Shown here one piece after another: positions 41,738-50,598 of a stretch of DNA of 64,000 nt. The stretch spans positions 682,001 to 746,000 of the forward strand of contig NZ_JAGIOC010000001.1 in NCBI RefSeq assembly GCF_017876515.1. The letters run 5' to 3'. The notes below the pieces were generated by a model. The model had not been told where the DNA came from and did not search any database. It worked only from the letters and a program-made list of their open reading frames with translations. Within the stretch, counting starts at the first letter, position 1. Each line of letters begins with the position of its first letter. This DNA is from Brachybacterium fresconis (GTDB taxonomy: Bacteria; Actinomycetota; Actinomycetes; Actinomycetales; Dermabacteraceae). The position numbers and the translations under genes were made by a program.

Positions 41738-43288
41738 TCACCGCTCCCGCGGCGATCGCGTCAGCGCGTCCTTGAGGCGGGTCGGGATCCGCACCGCCCG
41801 CTGCGCCCGGTCGTTCGCCTCCCCCACCTGCTGAGTGATCGTGCGCAGGCGCTCGTCGAGCGTCGTCAGCCTCGCCTCGGCCTTCGCGGCGTGCTTCTCC
41901 GCCGCCTCCCTGCGCTTCTCCGCGGCGTCGGCGCGCCGCTGCTCCTGCTCGAGACGCTGCCCGACCTCCTCCACCCGGAGGCTGAGCTGCGCGAGCTGCT
42001 CCTGGGTCCGCTTCTCCCGGTTGGTGGCCTCGCGACGGATCGCGGCCTGGGTCTTCTTGCGCCGGACGTCCCGGTCCTGCAGCACGGCGTGCCGCTGCGT
42101 GGCTTCCGGGGACTCCCCGATCCACGTCGGCCGGACCGCGGGCGGGAAGGACATCTCCGCGACCCGCCGCTCGTAGTCCGCCCGGGCCGATTCCTGACCG
42201 GGGTCGTAGATGTGCTCGAAGCCGTTCTCGTGCAGGAAGGAGCTCAGGGTCTCGAACCGTTCGAGGTGTCCCCGGTTGAACTCCGTGAAGTCGGCCTGGG
42301 AGTACAGCTCCTGCACCGAGTGCGGCATGTGCTCGCTGCCGCGGATCAGGTACGGGATGCCGTGGTGCTGCGCCAGCTCGAGGGTGCGGGAGTCATGGGC
42401 CAGCATCACGCTGGGGGTGCCGGCCAGCACGGCGGCGATGTTGCCGTGGGCTCGCGCCCCGAAGGAGAACGCCATCTGCTCCAGCCGGCCGATCCACGGG
42501 TAGGCGTCGATGTACATCTCTGCCCGCGCCGCGGTGAACTGCGGATGGGACCGCTCCAACGGCAGCCGCGGATCGTCGGCGTCGTACGGCGAGGTCGCCC
42601 AGAGCATGAGCTCCAGGGTGCCGTGCTCCTGCGCGATGTAGGTGGCCCGGTAGTGGCGCTCCGCGTCCGCGATGAGGTCGCCGCCGAAAGGGTCCTTGGT
42701 CTCCAGGTTGTAGGCGATCGGTGCCCCGGGAGCGAGGGTCTCGGGCACCTCCACCCGGTGCCCCGGCCCGTGGAGGGTCAGCGAGGGGCATCCCACGACC
42801 ACCACGTCGTGGAAGCCGAGGGAGCGCAGGTACTCCGCGGTCATCTCGCCGCGCACCGTCAGCGCGCTGGAGCCGCTGAGGACCGCCCGGGCGAACCGCG
42901 TGATCGTGGGCTCCATCGCCCTCAGCGCGGAAGGATCCCCGTCCAGGGGCAGCTGCGCCCCGCCGGAGAGCATCACGAAGGGGATGGTGAGCCGCTCGAG
43001 GAAATCGGCGGTCCGCCGCAGATGGTCCTCGAAATCCGGGCGGAAGCAGTTGGCAAGCGGCAGGATGAACCCGTCGTACTCGGCATTGACCTGGTCCGCC
43101 ATCTTTCCGTTGATGCGGTAGTGGTTCGCCTCGACCACCGTGTCCTGGGTCGAGAAGAGCTTGTGGGAGGCGGCCCCGTAGATGAGGTTGCCGCTGTTGG
43201 TGCCGAGCCAGTTGCGATCGAGCGTGTGGAAGGCATCGGCGACATCGAACGGCGATTTGCCGAGCCGCATCAGATATCGCTTCGTCAC
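41738..43288 (-). CDS. Polysaccharide pyruvyl transferase family protein with C-terminal coiled coil
   Basis: This 516-residue protein has a pyruvyltransferase-like (PF04230, GT-B-like) domain over residues about 25-350: the N-terminal NSGNLIYGAA at 31-40, a LSGGAQLPLDGD loop, and RAHGNIAAVLAGTPSVMLAH near 300. Residues about 410-510 are Arg/Glu/Ala/Lys-rich, heptad-like coiled coil, unusual for the family. Pyruvyl transferases put ketal pyruvate on cell-wall polysaccharides, but no glycosyltransferase cluster surrounds it here. The start is the GTG at 43288, with GAGGGAGA upstream; the longer frame runs through non-family sequence. Whether the product is a true transferase is unproven. Confidence 0.85.
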   Translation of the reverse strand: MTKRYLMRLGKSPFDVADAFHTLDRNWLGTNSGNLIYGAASHKLFSTQDTVVEANHYRINGKMADQVNAEYDGFILPLANCFRPDFEDHLRRTADFLERLTIPFVMLSGGAQLPLDGDPSALRAMEPTITRFARAVLSGSSALTVRGEMTAEYLRSLGFHDVVVVGCPSLTLHGPGHRVEVPETLAPGAPIAYNLETKDPFGGDLIADAERHYRATYIAQEHGTLELMLWATSPYDADDPRLPLERSHPQFTAARAEMYIDAYPWIGRLEQMAFSFGARAHGNIAAVLAGTPSVMLAHDSRTLELAQHHGIPYLIRGSEHMPHSVQELYSQADFTEFNRGHLERFETLSSFLHENGFEHIYDPGQESARADYERRVAEMSFPPAVRPTWIGESPEATQRHAVLQDRDVRRKKTQAAIRREATNREKRTQEQLAQLSLRVEEVGQRLEQEQRRADAAEKRREAAEKHAAKAEARLTTLDERLRTITQQVGEANDRAQRAVRIPTRLKDALTRSPRER

Positions 43289-43488
43289 GGAAGTCTCCCT
43301 CTCTGGAATCGGGCCACGGGCATGCCGCGGCCGTGCGACGTGGTGATCCGGGACGCAGGCCCCGCCGTGGAGTGCCCCGAACACTATCGGGTCCCCGACC
43401 CGCAGGAGCCGTGCAGTCGGGCGCGAGGCCACGCCGGTGTCGCCCGACGGCAGCGGGGGGATCTTCGACCACGTCCACCCCTATTCCA

Positions 43489-43507
43489 ATACAGACCACT
43501 GCTGTAT
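43489..43507. promoter_or_regulatory. Candidate TetR operator upstream of the exporter operon
   Basis: ATACAG (43489-43494) and CTGTAT (43502-43507) are perfect inverted arms with a 7-nt centre, close to the tetR start at 43518. The right arm overlaps TATCGT (43505-43510), a -10 box 7 nt before the ATG, so binding would block the operon. Confidence 0.55.
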
Positions 43508-43517
43508 CGTTATTGCC

Positions 43518-44162
43518 ATGGACGCCGACACTCCTCCCCTCCCCGGCCGGCCCCGCAGCGCCGATGCGGATCGCGCTGTGCTCGAGGCCGCGCTGACCCT
43601 GTTCCTCGAGGGCGGCGTCGAGGCCGTGAAGATCGATGCCGCAGCGAAGCGGTCCGGCGTCACCCGGGCCACCGTCTACCGCCGGTACCCGCGGCGGGAG
43701 GACCTGATCATCGCGGCGATCACCGAGGCGTACCGCGTCCACTTGGACAGGCCTACGCCGGAGAACCCGACCGTCGCGGACATGGTCGACGGCATCGCCG
43801 GCGCCCTCGCGGACCGGCGGGTCCGCGGGCTTCTGCGGAGGATGATGTCCGTCCCCTACGACCACCCACAGCTCTTCGCGCGCTACCGCGCAGAGACCGC
43901 GAGCGATGCTCGGGACCAGGTCATCCATCTGGTGCTCGCCCGGGCGGAGGCCGACGGTCAGCTGCCGCCGGGCGCCGATCTCCCGATGATCCAGGCCCTG
44001 TTCGCGGGGTCCATCAGCACCCATCTGCTCACCCATAGCGACGACGAGCCGCTCGAGGACGTCGTCGCGTATCTGTACCGGGTGCTGCGCACCCTCGGGC
44101 TCGAGCAGGACGACTCCGCCGTGGCGAGGACCGCGGCGGACGCGACGAGGGAGTCCCGATGA
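43518..44162 (+). CDS. TetR family transcriptional regulator of an ABC exporter
   Basis: This 214-residue regulator has an N-terminal HTH (GVEAVKIDAAAKRSGVTRAT, then VYRRYPRREDLIIAAI, about 35-72) and a C-terminal TetR_C-like helical domain. Its stop overlaps the ATPase start (ATGA), so the three genes form one operon. The ATG at 43518 is preferred because the palindromic operator and -10 box lie just before it; a longer frame from 43437 would read through them. It is likely autoregulatory and derepressed by the exporter substrate. Confidence 0.9.
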   Translation: MDADTPPLPGRPRSADADRAVLEAALTLFLEGGVEAVKIDAAAKRSGVTRATVYRRYPRREDLIIAAITEAYRVHLDRPTPENPTVADMVDGIAGALADRRVRGLLRRMMSVPYDHPQLFARYRAETASDARDQVIHLVLARAEADGQLPPGADLPMIQALFAGSISTHLLTHSDDEPLEDVVAYLYRVLRTLGLEQDDSAVARTAADATRESR

Positions 44163-45100
44163 CCGCAGTGATCTCCGTGGAAGGACTGGTCAAGTCCTTC
44201 GGTCCGACACGAGCGCTCGCCGGGTTGGACCTCGAGGTCCAACCCGGCGAGGTCCACGGCTTCCTGGGCCCCAACGGCGCGGGGAAGTCGACCACCCTCC
44301 GGACCCTGATGGGTCTCCTGCGGGCCGACGGCGGTCGTGCCGCCCTGTTCGGCCAGGATCCGTGGCACGACGCGGTCGCGCTGCACCGACGGCTGGCCTA
44401 CGTGCCCGGCGACGTCGAGCTGTGGCCCACCCTGACCGGCGGGGAGGTCATCGACCTCCTCGCCAGGATGCGCGGCGAGACCGCCATGCCCCGACGGGCG
44501 GAGCTGATCGAGAGGTTCAGCCTCGATCCGGGCAAGAGGTCGCACACCTACTCCACGGGCAACAGACAGAAGGTCGCCCTGGTGGCAGCCTTCGCTTCCG
44601 AGGCGGAGCTGCTGGTCCTCGACGAGCCCACCTCGGGCCTCGATCCCCTCATGGAGCTCGTGTTCCAGGACGAGGTCGAGCGGGCCCGGAACCAGGGACG
44701 GACGGTGCTGCTGTCCAGCCACATCCTGGCGGAGGTGGAACGGCTCGCCGATCACCTCAGCATCGTGCGCGACGGCGTGACCGTGGAGTCCGGCACCCTG
44801 GCCGAGATGCGGCACCTGTCCGGCACGAGCGTGGGGGCCACCACCGCCGCACCGGTGACCGGACTGGACACCCTGGACGGCGTGACGGATCTGGAGCAGG
44901 ACGAGACCACGGCACGGTTCCACGTCGCCCCAGACGCCCTCGACGCCGTGATGACGCACCTGACCCGCTTCGGCATCGTCGCGCTGCACAGCGCTCCGGC
45001 CAGTCTGGAAGAGCTCATGCTGCGCCATTACGACGCGGGGCATGACGACCGCTCGCCCGCGACGACCGCCGCCCGTGGGGAGGCGGGACGCGATGCGTGA
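44159..45100 (+). CDS. ABC exporter ATP-binding protein (drug-type)
   Basis: This 313-residue ATPase has Walker A GPNGAGKST near 36-44, Q-loop, the signature variant YSTGNRQKVAL in place of LSGGQ, Walker B LLVLDEPTSGLDP and the H-loop SSHILAEVERLADH. The C-terminal 80 residues are a DrrA/CcmA-type extension. It pairs with the next gene's permease to export a small molecule, perhaps an antibiotic. The degenerate signature (TGN for SGG) is unusual but seen in some exporters. A perfect 36-bp DNA palindrome sits inside the coding sequence at 44216-44251. Confidence 0.9.
   Translation: MTAVISVEGLVKSFGPTRALAGLDLEVQPGEVHGFLGPNGAGKSTTLRTLMGLLRADGGRAALFGQDPWHDAVALHRRLAYVPGDVELWPTLTGGEVIDLLARMRGETAMPRRAELIERFSLDPGKRSHTYSTGNRQKVALVAAFASEAELLVLDEPTSGLDPLMELVFQDEVERARNQGRTVLLSSHILAEVERLADHLSIVRDGVTVESGTLAEMRHLSGTSVGATTAAPVTGLDTLDGVTDLEQDETTARFHVAPDALDAVMTHLTRFGIVALHSAPASLEELMLRHYDAGHDDRSPATTAARGEAGRDA
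44216..44251. repeat. Perfect 36-bp palindrome inside the exporter ATPase gene
   Basis: All 36 bases are self-complementary, with a CTCGAG centre (arms CTCGCCGGGTTGGACCTC and its complement). It spans codons about 20-31 of the ATPase, which read as ordinary family sequence (LAGLDLEVQPGE). As RNA it would form an 18-bp hairpin near the start of the message. Confidence 0.9.
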
Positions 45101-46652
45101 CGCCCTGGTCGGCACCGGGCTGCTGCTGCGGCTCGGGCTGCGACGCGACCGGCTGCGGCTGCCGCTGTGGACGGTCGGGATCGCGGTCTTCGTGCCATTC
45201 TTCTTCAACGCCCTGGAGACCACGGCGGGCGATGACCCGCAGCAGGCCGTCGACGACCTGGCCGAGGCGCGAACGATGCTCGACATCTTCGCCGGCCCGG
45301 TCTACGGGCTCGAGACGGCGACGCTGCAGAAGTACTTCCTGATGTACAACCAGGAGTTCCTGCTGGCCGCGGCGCTGATGAGCATCCTGCTCGTCGTGCG
45401 CCACACCCGGGGCGAGGAGCAGTCGGGCCGCGCCGAGCTGGTGCGCACCGCCGTCATCGGACGTCACGCGCCCCTGACCGCGGCGCTGCTCCTCGCGGCC
45501 ATCACCAACACGGTGCTCGCCGGGCTGCTCTCGCTCGGGGCGCTGGGCATCGGGTTCGGCGGTGGTGATGCGGCGCTCTACGGATCTTCCATCGCGGCGA
45601 CCGGACTCGTCTTCGCCGGGATCACCGCGACGACCGTGCAGCTCGCGGCGAGCGGACGGACCGCGGGTGGGATGGCCGGCGTGCTTCTCGCCGTGGCATC
45701 GATCGGACGCGGCGCCGCGGCAGCTCAGGGCGACGACCATCCCGCGCTGTGGCTGTCGCCGATGTCGTGGGCGAATCTGACGAAACCGATCACCGACCCC
45801 ACCTGGGGGCCCGTGCTGCTGTCCGTGACGACCGCAGCGGCGTTCGCGTCCCTCGGGTATGCGCTCTCGGTGCGTCGCGACGTCGGCCGCGGACTCCTCG
45901 CCCCGCGCCGAGGCCGGGTGGAGGCGAGCCGCTGGCTGTCCTCCCCGTTCGCCCTCGCCCTGCGCACGCAGCGCCGGACGATCCTGTGGTGGGCAGTGGC
46001 GATGGGGATGCTCGGACTCGTCTGGGGCAGCCTGGTCGGCGCGATCGGCTCGGTCGACGGAGGCGAGGCGATGTTCGGGGACGATCTGGAGCAGGGATAC
46101 ATCAGCCTGCTCGGGGTGACCCAGGCACTGCTGGTGGGAGTCTTCGCACTGACCTCGATGGCACGGGTGACGGCCGAGGAGACCAGCGGTCGCCTGGAGG
46201 CCGCGCTCGGCACCGCGACGAGCCGGATCTCGTGGCTCGGATCCTGGGTGCTGGTGACGGCGCTGGGGACGGCGGCCCTCCTGCTCCTGTCCGGGTGGGG
46301 GCTCGGCGTGGCCGCGACCGCCGCCACGGGGGACCCGAGTCTTCTGGGCGGTGCCGTCGGCGGGGTCGTCGGCCGCTTCCCCGAGCTGCTGGCGCTGATC
46401 GGCATCTCGACGATGCTGTACGCCCTCCGGCCGGCGTGGCAGGGGCTCGCCTGGGTGGTGTTCGGCTACGGCGTGATCATCCGCTTCTTCGGCTCGTCCC
46501 TGCCGGAGGCGGTGCAGAAGCTCTCGATCTTTCAGCACATCCCCCGGATGCCGGTGGAGGGGTTCTCCCTCGGCCCTGTCGTGGCCCTGTCGGTGGCCGG
46601 CATCGCGCTGGTCGGCACGGCCCTGGTCGTGTTCCGCCGCCGGGACGCCTGA
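45093..46652 (+). CDS. ABC exporter membrane protein (large antibiotic-exporter type)
   Basis: This 519-residue membrane protein has about 12 hydrophobic segments arranged as two related halves, as in the large permeases of actinobacterial polyketide or tetronasin-type exporters. Features include FFFNALETTAGDDP after the first helix, ARTMLDIFAGPVYGLE and MARVTAEETSGRLEAALGTA in the second half. The start at 45093 has GGGGAGG upstream and overlaps the ATPase stop by 8 bp; an earlier in-frame ATG at 45042 is possible. The substrate is unknown and no biosynthetic cluster is adjacent. Confidence 0.85.
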   Translation: MRDALVGTGLLLRLGLRRDRLRLPLWTVGIAVFVPFFFNALETTAGDDPQQAVDDLAEARTMLDIFAGPVYGLETATLQKYFLMYNQEFLLAAALMSILLVVRHTRGEEQSGRAELVRTAVIGRHAPLTAALLLAAITNTVLAGLLSLGALGIGFGGGDAALYGSSIAATGLVFAGITATTVQLAASGRTAGGMAGVLLAVASIGRGAAAAQGDDHPALWLSPMSWANLTKPITDPTWGPVLLSVTTAAAFASLGYALSVRRDVGRGLLAPRRGRVEASRWLSSPFALALRTQRRTILWWAVAMGMLGLVWGSLVGAIGSVDGGEAMFGDDLEQGYISLLGVTQALLVGVFALTSMARVTAEETSGRLEAALGTATSRISWLGSWVLVTALGTAALLLLSGWGLGVAATAATGDPSLLGGAVGGVVGRFPELLALIGISTMLYALRPAWQGLAWVVFGYGVIIRFFGSSLPEAVQKLSIFQHIPRMPVEGFSLGPVVALSVAGIALVGTALVVFRRRDA

Positions 46653-47017
46653 GCCCCCTCGAGCCAACGCGTCCCGACCCGATCACGCCGCCCCCATCCG
46701 TCAGCCCCGGGTGCGGGACTCCGAGCATCCCCTCCGACGCTCGAGCGGGCCCTGCTGGACAATGTCTTCGCCGAGCACGTGGGGGCCTGAGGACACATCC
46801 ATCGGACCCTCACCCGGATCCGTCGGTCGCGATCCTCGAGCTCGTCGACCACGTCGACGGCCGACCGCTCGGCAGGTTGCGCCTCCGTGCCCGGGCCCGT
46901 CAGCGGGTTCGTCGCGACGACCGGCTGTATGCGCAGGGAGCCCTGCGTGCCGCCGGAAGAACCCGAGTACGGTCGACGACGAAGACGACGCACGCCGCAG
47001 ACGCCGAGGGGAACCTC
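46653..47017. other. Intergenic region with possible gene remnants
   Basis: This 365-bp gap follows the exporter. One frame ends as TLERALLDNVFAEHVGA then stops at about 46791, which reads like a protein C-terminus with no start. A second open stretch in frame with the permease encodes a VAILELVDHVDGRPLGRLRL-type segment. Neither has a recognisable family or ribosome site. The ribosome site of the permease (GAGGGGAA) is at the right end. Confidence 0.35.
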
Positions 47018-48799
47018 ATGTCGAGAAGAACACCGGACGAGGTCGATCGCCGGATCGCGGGAATGGACTCCGAGCAGCTCCCGGTCGGCAAGCATGAGCT
47101 GCACGGCGCCGGGCACTTCGCCGGGCTGTACGCGGCCGAGAACGTCGCGGGCACGGAGTTCGTCTTCGGCGCGACCTTCGTCATCCTCGGCGCCGGGATC
47201 TGGGACGTCATCATCGGCCTGGCGGTCGGCAACCTGCTCGCGGTGCTGACCTACCGGTTCATCACCGCCCCGATCGCCACTCGGACCCGGATGAGCGTCT
47301 ACACCTTCCTCGACCGGGCAGCCGGTCGCACGACGTCCGCGCTCTACAACGGTCTGAACGCCGTGGTCTTCGCGGTCATCTCCGCGGCCATGATCACCGT
47401 CTCGGCGACCGCGCTGCGTCTGATCTTCGACTTCCCCGCGCAGACGGAGGCGTACCCCACCAGCGTGGGCTTCATCGTCCTCGCGATCGTCTTCGGGTCC
47501 GTCGCCGTGCTGGTGGCGGCATTCGGCTTCAACGCGCTCGCCGAGTTCGCGAGCATCTGCGGACCGTGGCTGATGGTCATGTTCGCCGCCGGCGGCATCG
47601 TCCTCGTGCCGAAGGCCGCCGACGAGGCCCTCGGGACCACCGTGCTCTCGGGATGGGGCGACTTCATCACGATCGGCGGCGACACCGTCTTCACGGGAAG
47701 GACGCCGGACGGCGCGGAAGGGATCGGCCTGCTGGGAGTCATCGGGTACGCCTGGGCCGCGAACTCGTTCGCACACGCCGGGCTCATCGACATGTCGCTG
47801 CTGCGGTACGCGAAGAAGAGCTGGTACGGCTACCTGTCGGCCACCGGCATGTTCCTCGGCCACTACATGGCGTGGGTATCGGCCGGCTTCATGGGCGCGG
47901 CGACCGCCGCGATCACGATGCAGAGCATCACCGTGCTCGAGCCGGGCCAGGTCGCCCTCCAGGCACTCGGGTACGCCGGCTTCGCCGTCGTCATCGTGGG
48001 CGGGTGGACGACGGCCAATGCGAACCTGTATCGCGCCGGTCTGGCCGGACAGGGCGTCTTCCCCCGGTTCTCGCGGGCGAAGGTCACGCTGCTCATCGGT
48101 GGTCTCGTCGTGATCGCGGCCGTCTTCCCGTTCATCTATCGCGGCTACCTGAATCTGGTGACCTACGCCGGGATCGCCCTCGTGCCGATCGGTGGGATCC
48201 TCTTCGCCGAGTACTGGCTGCTGCCGAGGCTCGGGATGACGAGGTACTGGGCGCGCTACAAGGGCGTTCAGAACGTCCCTGCGCTGCTGGCCTGGGGAAT
48301 CCCCCTGGCCCTCGCCGCGGTGCTCCTGATCGCCGGTCTCGCCCCCGCGTACTACCTCTTCCCACCCGTCTGGTTGCTCAGCACGGTCCTGTACGTGCTG
48401 CTCGCCAGGATGATGGGAGCCGCGGAGAGATACCCCGACGGCGAGGCCGACGACGAGCTCTTCGCGGAGCGGGTGGACGTGTTCCACACCCAGCAGGCCC
48501 GCGAGGCCCACACCGATGTGGACACGCGGGACCGGAGGGCGCTGACCCGCGTGCTGAAGGTGGTCTGGATCGTCGACCTCGCGGTGATCGCGGCGGCCGC
48601 CCTCGTCGTCCTGCTCGCCAGCTCGGACATCACGGCCTACGAAGCGCATCGGGATCGGTTCTTCGTGGTCGCCGCGGTCGGGACCGTCATCTATTTCCTC
48701 GCCGCCTACGGGGAGCTGCGCCGACGCACCGCCCACACCCGGCGGTCGCTGGCGCGGCGCGATGGGTCTTCGCCCGCCGGAAGCCGGCCCGCCGACTGA
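47018..48799 (+). CDS. NCS1-family permease (purine/cytosine permease type)
   Basis: This 593-residue transporter has about 12 transmembrane segments with the NCS1 N-terminal pattern GLYAAENVAGTEFVFGATF, a GIWDVIIGLAVGNLLAVLTY second helix and YAWAANSFAHAGLIDMSLLR mid-protein. After the last core helix there is a hydrophilic linker (EADDELFAERVDVFHTQQAR, about 480-520) and two extra C-terminal helices. NCS1 proteins import nucleobases, hydantoins, allantoin or thiamine; the ligand here is not defined. The start at 47018 has GAGGGGAACC upstream; in-frame upstream codons are not family-like. Confidence 0.88.
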   Translation: MSRRTPDEVDRRIAGMDSEQLPVGKHELHGAGHFAGLYAAENVAGTEFVFGATFVILGAGIWDVIIGLAVGNLLAVLTYRFITAPIATRTRMSVYTFLDRAAGRTTSALYNGLNAVVFAVISAAMITVSATALRLIFDFPAQTEAYPTSVGFIVLAIVFGSVAVLVAAFGFNALAEFASICGPWLMVMFAAGGIVLVPKAADEALGTTVLSGWGDFITIGGDTVFTGRTPDGAEGIGLLGVIGYAWAANSFAHAGLIDMSLLRYAKKSWYGYLSATGMFLGHYMAWVSAGFMGAATAAITMQSITVLEPGQVALQALGYAGFAVVIVGGWTTANANLYRAGLAGQGVFPRFSRAKVTLLIGGLVVIAAVFPFIYRGYLNLVTYAGIALVPIGGILFAEYWLLPRLGMTRYWARYKGVQNVPALLAWGIPLALAAVLLIAGLAPAYYLFPPVWLLSTVLYVLLARMMGAAERYPDGEADDELFAERVDVFHTQQAREAHTDVDTRDRRALTRVLKVVWIVDLAVIAAAALVVLLASSDITAYEAHRDRFFVVAAVGTVIYFLAAYGELRRRTAHTRRSLARRDGSSPAGSRPAD

Positions 48800-48867
48800 C
48801 CCGGCGAGTTGCCCGCGACGCAGAAGAACCCTTCCGACGGGCGATCCGGAGTTCGCCCGTGCTGGAC

Positions 48868-48910
48868 CGGAGGACGGGGCCGCAGCTCGATGCCACGACC
48901 CCGTCCTCCG
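48868..48910. terminator. Bidirectional hairpin terminator
   Basis: CGGAGGACGGGG (48868-48879) and CCCCGTCCTCCG (48899-48910) form a perfect 12-bp stem with a 19-nt loop. It lies between the convergent NCS1 and TM2-protein genes. Confidence 0.75.
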
Positions 48911-48925
48911 TCTTCGATGGTCAGA

Positions 48926-50320
48926 TCACTCGACCTTCTGGAGGTCGGTGAAGGTCATGATGTAGTCGGGTGAGTCGATGGACATCACCTCGGTCATGTT
49001 CGAGGCGTAGTAGCACTCGTCGTTGCTCTCGCTCCCGGACTTCAGCGTGCCGGAGAACTCCACGGTGTCCCCCGGCGCCAGAGCCAGCGCGGAGTCGTAC
49101 AGCGGGGTGCCCTGCTCGATGAGCGTGTTGTCGGACACGTCGGAGAAGGCGTTGTTCCAGGTGCCGATCTCGATATCCTCGTCGATCGAGAGCGTGACGA
49201 CGGCCTTGCCCTCGCCGTTGGCGTCCACGGTCACTACCGTGCCCACCCAGCTCTCGACGGCGCCGTCCGGGATGGATGCGCACATGGCCTCGCTGCGGAC
49301 GTTCAGGACGTTCGCGCGCTGGAGATCGGTCTCCGCGCTCTCCGCGGCGGTCCGCCCCTCGGCGACCGCGTCCGACATGGACTGCTGGGCCGCCGGGACA
49401 TCCGGCGCCGGTGCCTCCTCGACGGCAGGCTCCTCGGCCGGCTTCTCCTCGGCGGCCGGCTCCTCAGCGGCAGGCTCCTCGGCCGGCTTCTCGTCGGCAG
49501 CCGGCTTCTCAGCAGCGGGCTCCTCGGCCGGCTTCTCCTCGGCAGCCGGCTCCTCAGCAGCGGGCTCCTCGGCCGGCTTCTCCTCGACGGCTTCCTCTGC
49601 CGCGATCCCCTGCTCGGAGCCCTCGGGCTCGAGCTCTGCCGTGGCCACGGTCTCCTCGTCCGCCGAGGAGGCGTCGGTCCCCGCGCTCGTCGCACCGTTG
49701 ATGGCCGAGAAGACGAGGCTGATGCCGACCACGATCCCGGTGACGATCCAGGAGAGCTTCTTGTTCTTCTCGTAGTTCGCCAGCGGCCGGCCCTTGCTGT
49801 CCTTTCCGCCCGTGAAGATGATGATCAGCAGGTCGACCAGCGCCCAGATCCCGGCTCCACCGCAGGTGAGGAGTTTGAGGATGCCGAGGCCGACGAAACC
49901 GCGGTAGAAGCGATCCGCTCCGAACACACCCAGGAAGAGCGCGAGCAACCAGGCGACGACGAAGTCCTTCGGCGCGGAGGCAGGGCCGAACTGCCCCGGC
50001 ATCGCTCCCTGGGGAGCGGGAGCGAACTGCGGCGCCGGGTGATGGTAGGCGGACCCGGGATTCGGCGAGCCCGCCATGCCCGAGCTGTGGGGCGACTGCG
50101 CACCCTGCGCCCCGTTCGCCGGGGTGCCGACGGCGGGCTGCGGCGACCATGCCGAGCCCTGGTTCGACTGCTGCCACCCCGCTGGCTGCTGCGGCGGCTG
50201 CCCGCCGTACGGGGAGCCGTTCTGCGCGGCGGGGTAGGGCGTGCCCTGCCCGGGGACGGGCCGGCCCTCGCCGGGCTGCTGGGGAGTGCCGCCGGAGGGC
50301 GGCGGGAAGGAAGACGACAT
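48926..50320 (-). CDS. TM2-domain protein with Glu/Ala/Pro repeats and a C-terminal extracellular domain
   Basis: This 464-residue protein has a Pro/Gln/Gly-rich cytoplasmic N-terminus (1-110) and a TM2 domain (about 118-175, with WLLALFLGVFGADRFYRGFV). A further helix at about 190-210 follows. Then come an EEPAAEEKPAEEP-type repeat region (about 245-305) and a folded C-terminal region (SIDEDIEIGTWNNAFSDVSD) resembling small secreted beta domains. The repeats probably span the cell wall so that the C-terminal domain is displayed outside. The start at 50320 has AGGAGC upstream. The layout parallels that of the Ltp protein at 28422. Confidence 0.83.
   Translation of the reverse strand: MSSSFPPPSGGTPQQPGEGRPVPGQGTPYPAAQNGSPYGGQPPQQPAGWQQSNQGSAWSPQPAVGTPANGAQGAQSPHSSGMAGSPNPGSAYHHPAPQFAPAPQGAMPGQFGPASAPKDFVVAWLLALFLGVFGADRFYRGFVGLGILKLLTCGGAGIWALVDLLIIIFTGGKDSKGRPLANYEKNKKLSWIVTGIVVGISLVFSAINGATSAGTDASSADEETVATAELEPEGSEQGIAAEEAVEEKPAEEPAAEEPAAEEKPAEEPAAEKPAADEKPAEEPAAEEPAAEEKPAEEPAVEEAPAPDVPAAQQSMSDAVAEGRTAAESAETDLQRANVLNVRSEAMCASIPDGAVESWVGTVVTVDANGEGKAVVTLSIDEDIEIGTWNNAFSDVSDNTLIEQGTPLYDSALALAPGDTVEFSGTLKSGSESNDECYYASNMTEVMSIDSPDYIMTFTDLQKVE
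49412..49598. repeat. Imperfect tandem repeats encoding Glu-Glu-Pro-Ala
   Basis: A series of 12-15 bp units (GCTCCTCGGCCGGCTTCTCC-like on the plus strand) encodes the EEPAAEEKPAEEP repeats of the TM2 protein. Longer blocks are duplicated, so copy-number variation between strains is likely. Confidence 0.8.
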
Positions 50321-50598
50321 GATGCTCCTGGGGAATAGGGCGCGAGGAAGCGCATGACCAGCGGAAAGGATGAGCCTCGCGGAGAGCCCGGGCACTGTTG
50401 ACGGGTCATCCTGAGGATCTGATGGAAGGTTAAATCAGGGGTCCGTCATTCGAAGCCATTCGCCCAGGAAAGTGGGCCAGCTCATCAGCCTCGACACGAT
50501 GTGACCGGGAGTTATCCCTCGCGCCGGGGTCCGTCATGCCGTCGGTCACACGGCGCCGCATGCGTCTTCCGTCGTCTGCTCCGGCCGTCGTCCGCGAC

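Noticed and set aside
49412..49598. Regularly repeated DNA that could be taken for a CRISPR array.
   Set aside because: The units are contiguous, lack unique spacers and encode in-frame Glu-Pro repeats.
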